32,015 nt of DNA from the NCBI GenBank assembly GCA_023135155.1, contig JAGLTR010000038.1, positions 1 to 32,015 on the forward strand, given 5' to 3'. The first letter of the stretch is position 1, and every line of letters begins with the position of its first letter. The notes below the pieces were generated by a model. It was not told the origin of the DNA. It saw only the letters and a list, made by a program, of their open reading frames with translations, and did not search any database. A program made the translations under genes and the position numbers. The stretch is from Gammaproteobacteria bacterium (GTDB lineage Bacteria > Pseudomonadota > Gammaproteobacteria > UBA9339). Positions 8,934-17,014 of this stretch are shown one piece after another.

Positions 8934-9710
8934 GTGATTGATAAAACAGCTATTATTGACCCAAAGGCAGCAATAGGCGCAAATGTAAAAATTGGGGCTT
9001 ATAGCATTATTGGGCCCGATGTGGAAATTGGTGATGGCACAGAGATTGGTCCGCATGTTGTGATTCAGGGGCCGACAACTATTGGGCGCAATAACACAAT
9101 TTTTCAGTTTGCTTCTATTGGTGCTGCACCGCAAGATTTGAAATATCAGGGCGAGCCGACACGCTTGGAAATTGGTGATGGCAATCAAATTCGCGAGTTT
9201 GTGACTTTAAATCGCGGAACAGCGCAGGGTGGTGATGTTACGAAGATAGGTAGCCGCAATCTTTTTATGGCATATGTGCATGTTGCTCACGATTGTATTA
9301 TTGGTAATGATATTGTGTTTGCGAATAATGCGACGCTTGCTGGTCACGTTGAAGTACATGATTACGCTGTTTTTGGCGGTTTTGCAGCTGCTGCGCAACG
9401 AGTTACTATCGGAGCTTATAGCTTTGTCGCGGGTGATACTGGTGTGGCGAAAGATGTTTTACCATATGTTTTAGTTTCTAGTTATCACGGCGAGACTAAA
9501 AGCTATGGTTTAAACCTTGTAGGGTTACGACGCAAAGGCTTTTCGCGTGATGCGATTAAAGCGTTAAAAGCAGGTTACCACATGATTTTGCAAGAAGGCT
9601 TAACAACCAAAGAGGTTATACCAAAACTTGAAGAAATGGTTGTTGAGCACTCGGAGATTCAGCTGTTTATCGACATGCTTGCTGGATCAAAACGTGGTAT
9701 TATCCGTTAG
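8934..9710 (+). CDS. lpxA: UDP-N-acetylglucosamine O-acyltransferase
   Basis: First step of lipid A synthesis: transfers 3-hydroxyacyl from ACP to the 3-OH of UDP-GlcNAc. The 258-residue protein starts with GTG after a GAGGAGA site and has N-terminal hexapeptide repeats and a C-terminal helical domain. The catalytic base of AHDC (E. coli His125) is kept, as are the equivalents of His122 and His144. The positions matching E. coli His99 and His160 are Asn (TLNRGT) and Ala (AAAQR). Gly173, the E. coli acyl-length residue, aligns with Gly. lpxB, normally next, is absent; an exporter operon begins 29 bp downstream. Confidence 0.96.
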   Translation: MIDKTAIIDPKAAIGANVKIGAYSIIGPDVEIGDGTEIGPHVVIQGPTTIGRNNTIFQFASIGAAPQDLKYQGEPTRLEIGDGNQIREFVTLNRGTAQGGDVTKIGSRNLFMAYVHVAHDCIIGNDIVFANNATLAGHVEVHDYAVFGGFAAAAQRVTIGAYSFVAGDTGVAKDVLPYVLVSSYHGETKSYGLNLVGLRRKGFSRDAIKALKAGYHMILQEGLTTKEVIPKLEEMVVEHSEIQLFIDMLAGSKRGIIR

Positions 9711-9739
9711 ATATATTTATGTTGGCAAGGGACGTGTTA

Positions 9740-11206
9740 GTGAAATTGCTTGTTAAACAATTATTGTTATTTATTAGTTCATTAGCGGTTTTTTCTGCGG
9801 TATTTTCTCAGCCTTTATTGAAGCTTCCTTATCCGACACGCACTATTTCATATATAAAAAAACCAATAAAGCCGAAGAAGTTATCGTTAAAAGAGGCTGT
9901 TTTTTTAGCTTTGCGTTTTAATCCAGATGTGAAAAATGCCGAAATACAACGGGCCTTAGATAAATTCGATCTTGAGTTAAAGTATTGGGCATTTACGCCG
10001 CATTATAAATTAACTGGTAGTGCGAATTATACCTACGGTCAAAAGCCGCAATATGATTTAACGCCAGAAGCATCATTGAACACGCCGATAGGAACTACGA
10101 TTGGCGCGAAAATTAACAACCAATTGGTTGGATCTGAGAGTCCTTCGGTTGATCTTTCGGTAACGCAACCATTGTTGAGGGGGTTTGGTACCCAAGTTAA
10201 CAAAGACTCCTTGGATTTACATAACCAAATTGACCAAGAGATCATCAATAAGCTAACGCTAAAAAGCACTGTTATGCAGACGGTTGTGAAGGTGATCAGT
10301 CAGTATTTAACTTTAGCTCAGGATTATAATACTTTAGATATTTATAGAGAGCAGCTGAAACAGCTGATGAAAACTTATGAAGAGTATCAGATAAAGATTA
10401 AGGCTGGAAAGATGCCTCCACGCGAGATTGTGCAGCAAGAATCAAATATCGCACAGCAAAAATATACTATTCAGGACCAGCTAGATACGTTGCAGAGGGA
10501 TTATCATACATTACTTGCAACCTTAGGTTTGCGTGATACGACAAAAATAAGAGTTGACCGTAATGTCGTAGCTCAGTTATTACCACTTCCGAACGCCGAG
10601 AAGAGTAAAAAGTTAGCATTAGATAATAATGTAGGCTATCGGCAATCGCTGTTAGCGGTAAAGCAAGCAAGGCAGAATTTCCGTTATTCTGAGGATCAGC
10701 AGCGTTGGGAGTTAAATTTAAAGGCAGATGCTACAGTAACAAATGGACGATTGATAAAAGGTGTTGGTCAGGATATTACCTCTCAGTCGCAATCGAGTCG
10801 CAGTGTTGGGCTTGAATTAGATATTCCAATTGATGATATGAGCCTGAAAGAGACATTAATGCAGGATAAAGTTGCTTTAGAGAAGCAGCGGGTTACTGTG
10901 GCGCAAACTCGCCGACAATCGCAGATAGATGTTTCAACTCAATTACGTTCTATTGATTCGGCAAAGCGTCAAATTCAACAGGCATATCTTACTGCAAAAT
11001 TAGCAAAAGAGAGTTATGAGATTGAGAGAATTAAATGGTCGCATAGCCGATCATCAAATATCGATTTAAATACGGCCTTAGGTGATGTTACGCAAGCGCA
11101 GAATAACATTGTCTTTGCAAAAATTAGCTATTTAAATGCATTGGCTCAGTTTCAAGAAACTATCGGTACATTGCTAGATGCATGGCAAATTCATATAAGG
11201 TATTAA
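9740..11206 (+). CDS. TolC-family outer membrane efflux protein
   Basis: Outer membrane channel of a tripartite exporter. The protein shows the TolC/OEP pattern: LSLKEAVFLALRFNPDVKNAEIQ near the N-terminus, a central LDIPIDDM segment, long Gln/Lys-rich helices and a C-terminal repeat. The GTG at 9740 is preferred: it follows AAGGGA at 9727-9732 and gives a good signal peptide (MKLLVKQLLLFISSLAVF, cleavage near residue 23). An ATG at 9719 has no ribosome-binding site and adds seven residues ahead of the signal. The gene is followed directly by its adaptor, ATPase and permease. Which substrate it exports cannot be told. Confidence 0.88.
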   Translation: MKLLVKQLLLFISSLAVFSAVFSQPLLKLPYPTRTISYIKKPIKPKKLSLKEAVFLALRFNPDVKNAEIQRALDKFDLELKYWAFTPHYKLTGSANYTYGQKPQYDLTPEASLNTPIGTTIGAKINNQLVGSESPSVDLSVTQPLLRGFGTQVNKDSLDLHNQIDQEIINKLTLKSTVMQTVVKVISQYLTLAQDYNTLDIYREQLKQLMKTYEEYQIKIKAGKMPPREIVQQESNIAQQKYTIQDQLDTLQRDYHTLLATLGLRDTTKIRVDRNVVAQLLPLPNAEKSKKLALDNNVGYRQSLLAVKQARQNFRYSEDQQRWELNLKADATVTNGRLIKGVGQDITSQSQSSRSVGLELDIPIDDMSLKETLMQDKVALEKQRVTVAQTRRQSQIDVSTQLRSIDSAKRQIQQAYLTAKLAKESYEIERIKWSHSRSSNIDLNTALGDVTQAQNNIVFAKISYLNALAQFQETIGTLLDAWQIHIRY

Positions 11207-11208
11207 TT

Positions 11209-12363
11209 ATGAAAATCAAAAAAATATTTTTAGCCATGGTTATATTGTTGGCCGGAACATGTGTTCTAGTTGCGGGTTGTAAGAAGAATGCTCAGCAGAA
11301 ACAGTCGTTCAAAACCATAGTTGCTAAGAAAAAAGCGCTAACAACTGATTTATATTTTAAGACGAAAGTGCGTCCTTATAAGGTTGTAGCAGTTATTTCG
11401 CCAGCTGAGGGTGTTGTTTCTAAGATGTATTTTGATTATGGACAGATTGTAAAGAAAGATGCACTGTTATTTGAGATTGATTCACAAAAAGCCCTTGAAG
11501 ATTATTATTCGGCAGTGGTGAGTTTTATTAAGGCGAAGCAGGATTATAGCAAGAGTAAGATTAACTTTAATGGAACGGCGGCGTTATGGAAGCATAAGCT
11601 TGTTTCCTATGAGAGTTATCTCTCTGACAAGGACGCTTTAGAGGCGTCGCGCTTAAATTATTTAGAGACACAATTTAAATTACGGAGATTTCATGACGCA
11701 TCTATTTTTTTAAATATTGATAAGATGACGGAAAAGCAATTTGATGAGCTTAAGAAGATTCTTGCACGGAAAGCGCAGCATATAGTTCTGAAAAGTGGGA
11801 TGCGAGGTATTGCTTTGTTTCCAACGGGTAGTGGGGATTCAAAAAATAAGAAATTAAGTGTAGGTAGTCAGGTTAAAAAAGGTGATGTGTTGCTTTCAAT
11901 TGGTGATATGGAAGGTGTTACGCTCGAGATGAAAACTAGCGAGATTCATGTTAACCATATTAAGGTTGGTGATAAGGTTACAATTACAGGTCCAGCGTTT
12001 CCAAAAGAGGTTTTACGTGGATATATTGCTATGGTCGGTTCACAATCAGCAAGTTCCGGTTATGGTGGAGGCGCTAGCGCTCAGTTTCCCGTGAAAGTGG
12101 TAGTAAAAAACTTAACTGATAAACAGCGAGCTAAAATCCACGTTGGTATGACAGCCGATATTAAGCTAGAACTTATTGGTAAGCCTGAAATTTTGATTCC
12201 TATCAATGCGGTTATACAAACACCTAACGGCAATTTTGTTAAAGTGTTGGATTCCGCTACAGGCAAAATAAAACAGGTTCCGGTCGTTACAGGAAAGACT
12301 ACGCTTGATAGTGTGGCGATAGATAGCGGAATAAAAGAAAATATGCGAGTTGTTGTGCCATGA
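11209..12363 (+). CDS. MacA/HlyD-type periplasmic adaptor lipoprotein
   Basis: Membrane fusion protein linking the ABC permease to the outer membrane channel. The 384-residue protein has a lipoprotein signal with lipobox VAGC (Cys24), a split biotinyl-lipoyl domain (halves around ISPAEGVVSKMYFDYGQIV and KKGDVLLSIGDMEG), a helical hairpin between them, and beta-barrel and membrane-proximal domains. The ATG at 11209 follows AAGG and lies just after the stop of the previous gene; an ATG at 11182 inside that gene would precede the signal peptide with extra polar residues and was rejected. The stop overlaps the ATPase start (ATGA). Confidence 0.87.
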   Translation: MKIKKIFLAMVILLAGTCVLVAGCKKNAQQKQSFKTIVAKKKALTTDLYFKTKVRPYKVVAVISPAEGVVSKMYFDYGQIVKKDALLFEIDSQKALEDYYSAVVSFIKAKQDYSKSKINFNGTAALWKHKLVSYESYLSDKDALEASRLNYLETQFKLRRFHDASIFLNIDKMTEKQFDELKKILARKAQHIVLKSGMRGIALFPTGSGDSKNKKLSVGSQVKKGDVLLSIGDMEGVTLEMKTSEIHVNHIKVGDKVTITGPAFPKEVLRGYIAMVGSQSASSGYGGGASAQFPVKVVVKNLTDKQRAKIHVGMTADIKLELIGKPEILIPINAVIQTPNGNFVKVLDSATGKIKQVPVVTGKTTLDSVAIDSGIKENMRVVVP

Positions 12364-13040
12364 TTAAGCTTGTAGATGTAAGGAAACAATATAAAGCTGG
12401 TGAAGATATAATTGAGATATTGCATGGCGTTAGTCTTGAAGTAAAAGAGGGCGAGCTAGTTGCCATTATGGGGCCTTCAGGTTCAGGTAAGTCGACGATC
12501 ATGAATATTATTGGCTTATTGGATTGGAAATTTTCAGGTGATTATTATTTAGGCGATAAAAAAATCGCAGGTTTATATGACGCTGAATTGGCCAGTATTA
12601 GAAATCGTGAAATTGGTTTTGTTTTCCAGTCATTTTTTTTGTTGCCAAATTTTACTGCAGCGCAAAATGTTGCCTTGCCACTCATTTATGCTGGCGTTAG
12701 TGCAAATGAGCGCAAAGAGCGTGCGCTTGCAGCATTAAATAAAATTGGTATGCAGCATTTGGCTGATAGGCGTCCGCATGAGATGTCTGGTGGTCAGCAA
12801 CAGCGTGTAGCAATTGCACGTTCTTTAATTGCAGACCCAAAGGTTGTTTTGGCTGATGAGCCAACTGGCGCGCTTGATTCTAAGACCAGCCAGGAAATTA
12901 TGGATCTAATTAAAGCGCTAAACAAAAATGACAAGAAAACTATTATAATAGTAACGCACGATCTTAAAGTCGGTAAGCAGTGTGATCGTATCATTTTTGT
13001 TAAGGATGGTGATATTACTGACAAGTTAGAGGAATTTTGA
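12360..13040 (+). CDS. MacB-type ABC transporter ATPase
   Basis: ATP-binding subunit of the exporter, on the cytosolic face. The 226 residues contain Walker A GPSGSGKS (38-45), the ABC signature SGGQQ (143-147), Walker B VVLADEP (162-168) followed by the D-loop ALD, and the switch His200. This matches the LolD/MacB/FtsE class (MacB N-domain). Here the ATPase and permease are separate genes, whereas E. coli MacB fuses them. The start overlaps the adaptor stop by four bases. Confidence 0.93.
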   Translation: MIKLVDVRKQYKAGEDIIEILHGVSLEVKEGELVAIMGPSGSGKSTIMNIIGLLDWKFSGDYYLGDKKIAGLYDAELASIRNREIGFVFQSFFLLPNFTAAQNVALPLIYAGVSANERKERALAALNKIGMQHLADRRPHEMSGGQQQRVAIARSLIADPKVVLADEPTGALDSKTSQEIMDLIKALNKNDKKTIIIVTHDLKVGKQCDRIIFVKDGDITDKLEEF

Positions 13041-13042
13041 CT

Positions 13043-14236
13043 ATGACTTTTGGTGTTTACGTTAGTCAAATGCTAGAAAATCTTTTTAACGCTAAAATGC
13101 GCTCTTTTTTGGCTGTATTAGGTATTATGGTGGGCACGGCATCGGTTGTTGCGCTAGTTTCTGGCGGGGAACTTGCAACGCTTAATGCTTTGGTGCAGTT
13201 TGAACAACTGGGCACAAACTTATTATCTGTCGGTGTGCAGTCAGCGGATCAGGGAGCCACTCAAGCGGTCGGTACTCAAGTTGAAGTAAAAGATTTAGAA
13301 ACGGTTAAGCGCAAAGTGGCAACAGTCAAATATGTGGCGGGCTACACGAACTTATATCAGCCGATTAGTTACGCTGGTAATAGTATTGATGGCAGTATTG
13401 TTGGTGCTACTGAATCTTTAGCGCAAATTCTGCGGATTAAAATGCATACCGGCCGTTTTGTTTCAAACCTAGATAAAGATGCAGATTATTGTGTGTTAGG
13501 AAAAAATGTTGCAGCTAGTGTTAAGCAGGATGGCGGTGGTGATTTATTGGGAAGACAGATTAGTGTGGGGAGCAACATCTTTACGGTAATTGGTGTTATG
13601 CAAAAGGCTGCGCAAAACCCATTTATGTCTAGTGATCTGAATGATGCAATTATTGTGCCATTGCAGAGTTCTCTTTATTTAAGTAAATATGCGCAAATTC
13701 GTAATCTTATTTTTCGTATACAGAAAAATAGTAATATTGCCATGGCGCAAAAAAATATTACGAAGGTGTTGAATGCGGTGACAAGTGGGAAAAGATTCTT
13801 TTTTCGCAGTTCGCAACAGATCCTGAAAAGTATGGATAGTCAGCATCGTACATTTACATGGATGCTCGGTTTTATCGGGAGTATATCGTTGCTCGTTGGT
13901 GGTATTGGCGTGATGAATATTATGCTTGTCTCAGTAACTGAAAGACGACGTGAAATAGGTATCAGGCGTGCTATTGGAGCGCGTAGTATCGATATTCAGT
14001 ATATGTTCATACTAGAGTCAATCGGTTTGACAATGTTTGGTGGTTTTGTTGGTGTTCTTGTTGGGGTGTTAGCTTCGTATGTCATAGCTGTTTTTGCTGG
14101 CTGGAGTTTTCATATATTTCCTTTGCCACCAATTATCGGTTTTCTTGTTTCGGTACTGACCGGTATATTTTTCGGATTCTATCCTGCGTTTAAGGCTTCA
14201 AAGCTCAATCCTATTGACGCACTGCGTTCTGATTAA
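13043..14236 (+). CDS. MacB-type ABC transporter permease (FtsX family)
   Basis: Membrane subunit of the exporter. The 397-residue protein has one N-terminal membrane segment (around [20 protein letters not shown]), a large periplasmic MacB core domain, then three C-terminal membrane segments in an FtsX domain with the typical [15 protein letters not shown] coupling stretch. The ATG at 13043 follows GAGGA at 13029-13033; a TTG at 13037 was rejected. The mechanism expected from MacB is mechanotransmission: it drives substrate from periplasm to outside rather than across the inner membrane. The stop overlaps the convergent fumC stop by four bases. Confidence 0.92.
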   Translation: MTFGVYVSQMLENLFNAKMRSFLAVLGIMVGTASVVALVSGGELATLNALVQFEQLGTNLLSVGVQSADQGATQAVGTQVEVKDLETVKRKVATVKYVAGYTNLYQPISYAGNSIDGSIVGATESLAQILRIKMHTGRFVSNLDKDADYCVLGKNVAASVKQDGGGDLLGRQISVGSNIFTVIGVMQKAAQNPFMSSDLNDAIIVPLQSSLYLSKYAQIRNLIFRIQKNSNIAMAQKNITKVLNAVTSGKRFFFRSSQQILKSMDSQHRTFTWMLGFIGSISLLVGGIGVMNIMLVSVTERRREIGIRRAIGARSIDIQYMFILESIGLTMFGGFVGVLVGVLASYVIAVFAGWSFHIFPLPPIIGFLVSVLTGIFFGFYPAFKASKLNPIDALRSD

Positions 14237-15624
14237 ACCATTTTGCGTGGATCAATAAGCTTGTCGAATTCTTGCTCATTCAAATGACCCAGCTTTAAGC
14301 AGGCTTGTTTTAGGGTTAAGTCATTATGCAGGGCTGTATGTGCAATATGAGCAGCTTTATCGTAGCCTATTGTTGGTGCTAATGCGGTAACGAGCATAAG
14401 AGAGTGTTCTAGAAATAAGGCGATCTTTTTCTTATTTGCCTGCAAACCATTAATGGCGAATTTTGTGAATGAGTTGCAAACATCTGCTAATAAATCAATC
14501 GAGTGTAATAAATTATAAATCATTAGCGGTTTGAAAACGTTTAATTCGAGATTGCCTTGTGAGCCAGCAATACCGATAGCAGCGTCATGGCCAAGTACTT
14601 GTACGCATACCATAGTCATAGCTTCGCACTGTGTTGGGTTAACTTTGCCAGGCATAATTGATGAGCCGGGTTCATTGGTTGGCAAGATTAATTCGCCGAT
14701 GCCGCATCTGGGGCCTGATGCAAGCCAACGAATGTCGTTGGCAATTTTTATCAGAGCGCATGCTAGCGTCTTTAGCGAGCCGCTAGTGTTGACGATGGCA
14801 TCATGAGCAGCAAGCGCTGCAAATTTATTGCGTGCAGGTGTGAATTTGATCTTAGTAAAGTTACTTACTTTCTCAGCTACTAATTTATCAAAGTTTTTCG
14901 GCGCGTTTAGCCCGGTGCCAACTGCTGTGCCACCAATCGCAAGTTCCTGTAGTTGTGGCAGGGTGCATTTGATATTTTTTATGCATGCTGTAAGTTGTGC
15001 GACATAACCTGAAAACTCTTGTCCCAATGTCATTGGCACAGCGTCTTGTAGATGTGTGCGGCCAATTTTGATAATTTTATTAAATTCTTTTTGTTTTGTA
15101 GCTAGTGCATCTTTTAAATTTTCAATTGCTGGTAATAGATTGTTAATGATCTGTTCAGTGGCAGCAATATGCATCGCCGTTGGGAAGGTATCATTTGAAG
15201 ATTGCGACATATTCACATCATCATTCGGGTGAATGGGGTTTTTGCTGCCCAATATGCCTCCTGCTGATGCAATCGCACGATTGGCAATAACTTCATTGCA
15301 GTTCATGTTAGTTTGAGTGCCGCTACCTGTTTGCCAGATGCGCAGTGGAAAATGTTCATTAAGTTTGCCTGTGATTACCTCTTTGCTGGCCGTAATGATT
15401 AATTTAGCTTTATTTTTTGAGAGTTTGCCCAGCTGTGCATTTGCCATCGCTGTGGCCATTTTCAAGATGCCAAAAGCTCGGATCAGTTCAGGAGGCATGC
15501 GATCATGGCCGATATTGAAATGCTGTAGCGAGCGTTCTGTTTGTGCGCCCCAGTAGCAATCTGTTGGTACTTTGATTTTGCCCATGCTATCTGATTCGAT
15601 GCGAAATTTTGTGTTATTTTTCAT
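14233..15624 (-). CDS. fumC: Class II fumarate hydratase
   Basis: Iron-independent, oxygen-stable fumarase of the TCA cycle, cytosolic homotetramer. The start at 15624 gives 463 residues beginning [15 protein letters not shown], the family's usual N-terminus; an upstream in-frame ATG at 15693 adds 23 unrelated residues and lacks support. Catalytic features are GSGTQTNMN (100-108), the His of GRTHLQDA (His191) and the superfamily signature [10 protein letters not shown] (320-329). Aspartase shares this superfamily, but the sequence reads as fumarase. It lies downstream of tRNA-Arg on the same strand and ends inside the last codons of the convergent permease gene. Confidence 0.95.
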   Translation of the reverse strand: MKNNTKFRIESDSMGKIKVPTDCYWGAQTERSLQHFNIGHDRMPPELIRAFGILKMATAMANAQLGKLSKNKAKLIITASKEVITGKLNEHFPLRIWQTGSGTQTNMNCNEVIANRAIASAGGILGSKNPIHPNDDVNMSQSSNDTFPTAMHIAATEQIINNLLPAIENLKDALATKQKEFNKIIKIGRTHLQDAVPMTLGQEFSGYVAQLTACIKNIKCTLPQLQELAIGGTAVGTGLNAPKNFDKLVAEKVSNFTKIKFTPARNKFAALAAHDAIVNTSGSLKTLACALIKIANDIRWLASGPRCGIGELILPTNEPGSSIMPGKVNPTQCEAMTMVCVQVLGHDAAIGIAGSQGNLELNVFKPLMIYNLLHSIDLLADVCNSFTKFAINGLQANKKKIALFLEHSLMLVTALAPTIGYDKAAHIAHTALHNDLTLKQACLKLGHLNEQEFDKLIDPRKMV

Positions 15625-15702
15625 AAAGGTTATCCATTCTCTAAATAAGTCGTGATTATAAGGCCTTTTTAAATGCTTGCCTAATAAGAGCAAAAGATAA
15701 AG

Positions 15703-15776
15703 TGCCCCGGACAGGAGTCGAACCTGTAACCTTCCCCTTAGGAGGGGGATGCGCTATCCAGTTGTGCCACCGGGGC
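15703..15776 (-). tRNA. tRNA-Arg (anticodon CCT)
   Basis: A 74-base cloverleaf on the minus strand. The acceptor stem is GCCCCGG/CCGGGGC; the D arm has GCAC/GCGC with one A-C mismatch; the anticodon stem TCCCC/GGGGA closes loop CTCCTAA with anticodon CCT; the T arm is ACAGG-TTCGACT-CCTGT. The discriminator base is A. CCA is not encoded (ACT follows), so it must be added by the CCA enzyme. It reads AGG codons. Confidence 0.97.
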
Positions 15777-15818
15777 TAAATACAAAGGGCGGTGGCGGTC
15801 ATCCCTAAAAGAGTCTGC

Positions 15819-15847
15819 ATTCTACAGGATTCAGATATGGCGAACAA
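15819..15847 (-). promoter_or_regulatory. Promoter for tRNA-Arg (and possibly fumC)
   Basis: On the minus strand, -35-like TTGTTC (15842-15847) and -10-like TAGAAT (15819-15824) are separated by 17 bases. The expected start lies about 36 bases before the tRNA 5' end. It is back to back with the promoter of the response regulator operon. Confidence 0.5.
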
Positions 15848-15872
15848 ATCTTCTCGTGTGGAGTTTATGAGC

Positions 15873-15901
15873 TTAATAAACATGCGTGGTTTTGCTATAC
15901 T
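15873..15901 (+). promoter_or_regulatory. Extended -10 promoter of the response regulator-GH13 operon
   Basis: TTAATA (15873-15878) and TATACT (15896-15901) are separated by 17 bases, and the -10 is preceded by TGC, giving a complete extended -10 element. The predicted start is near 15908. This supports the ATG at 15932 rather than 15914 as the first codon of the next gene. Confidence 0.65.
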
Positions 15902-15931
15902 GAGGCTCGATTCATGGTTGCTGGAGTTGGT

Positions 15932-16978
15932 ATGGAATTACAAAGTTTGAGTGCATGTTATTTCCCTAGTACTGTTGTGATTGTTGATGATAGCCGGAGC
16001 TATTTACGTAGTGTGCGTTTGGTGCTGAATCCTGATATGGCGATCTACAAAGTTTGTGATAATCCAGTGCGCGTTGTTGAATTTTTTAATGATATTTATC
16101 ACTTTAACCCTTTTACTAATCGTTGCCTAATTCATCCAGAAGAAGAATCTCTTGAGCATCGTATTATTGATGTTGATATTCGCAAAGTTCATGACGAAAT
16201 ATATAATAAAGAACGTTTTGGCCAAGTTTCCGTGCTATTGGTTGATTATGCAATGCCAGGGATGAATGGTTTAGAGTTATGCAGTAAAATAGATAGGATA
16301 CGCACAGGACCAATTAAAAAAATATTATTAACTGGTGAGGCGGATGAGCGTATTGCAATAGATGCTTTCAATAGTGGGTTGATTGATAAATTTATTCGTA
16401 AAGATGAGCGACATTTCGAAGATGTGGTGCAAAAGGCCATTCATTTTCTGCAGCATCGTTATTTCCAGGATCTGTCTAAAATTGTAATTGATAGTTTAAT
16501 TGGGGATTATGTTCGCCCACCATCATGCCTAAATGACCCGGCATTTATTTCATTTTTTATGCATCATATTCATGAGAATAAGATTATCGAAATGTATTTG
16601 ATGGATAGTTCTGGTGCTTTTCTCTTGTTAGACGTTAAAGGCAAGCCAAGTTGGTTGGTCGTAAAAAGCGAAGAGGATATGCATAGTTTGTTGGAGTTTG
16701 CGCACGCAGAAAAAGCGCCAGCAGGCATTCTTGAGGCGTTAGGAAGTCGTACGCAGCTGCCTTATTTTTATGCGGAACAAGGTTTGGTTGTTGATACGTC
16801 TGATTGGGAAAGGTTTATGCATCCGGCTCGCCTGGTGCAAGGTAATGATATGTATTATTGCGCATATATTACCGACACAGAACAATACGCTTTACAGACA
16901 GACCGAATGCAGTCGTTTAAGGATTATAGTAATAAAGTTTATGAGAAAGAAGGGCGTGATATTTTTTGTGCGTGGTAA
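15932..16978 (+). CDS. Response regulator with enlarged receiver domain and unknown output domain
   Basis: The N-terminal half is a CheY-like receiver. It has the acidic pair of VVIVDDSR (Asp19-Asp20), the phosphoacceptor in VLLVDYAMPGMNG (Asp105), the Thr of ILLTGEA (Thr134) and the Lys of FIRKD (Lys157). About 85 residues separate the acidic pair from the phosphoacceptor, roughly twice the usual, so an insertion of about 45 residues (FNPFTNR...EIYNKERFG) sits there. The remaining 170 residues match no DNA-binding or enzyme domain I recognise; MYLMDSSGAFLLLD looks like a PAS-type beta hairpin. The ATG at 15932 follows CTGGAG; an ATG at 15914 lies almost on the predicted transcript start. No kinase is adjacent. 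It heads a seven-gene run. Confidence 0.82.
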   Translation: MELQSLSACYFPSTVVIVDDSRSYLRSVRLVLNPDMAIYKVCDNPVRVVEFFNDIYHFNPFTNRCLIHPEEESLEHRIIDVDIRKVHDEIYNKERFGQVSVLLVDYAMPGMNGLELCSKIDRIRTGPIKKILLTGEADERIAIDAFNSGLIDKFIRKDERHFEDVVQKAIHFLQHRYFQDLSKIVIDSLIGDYVRPPSCLNDPAFISFFMHHIHENKIIEMYLMDSSGAFLLLDVKGKPSWLVVKSEEDMHSLLEFAHAEKAPAGILEALGSRTQLPYFYAEQGLVVDTSDWERFMHPARLVQGNDMYYCAYITDTEQYALQTDRMQSFKDYSNKVYEKEGRDIFCAW

Positions 16979-17014
16979 TTTATTAATTCACCATTAATTA
17001 TCTAGGGAACATAT

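Noticed and set aside
16979-17014. ATTAAT inverted repeat after the response regulator considered as a terminator
   Set aside because: The stem is entirely A/T with no T run, and the next gene begins at once with the same orientation.
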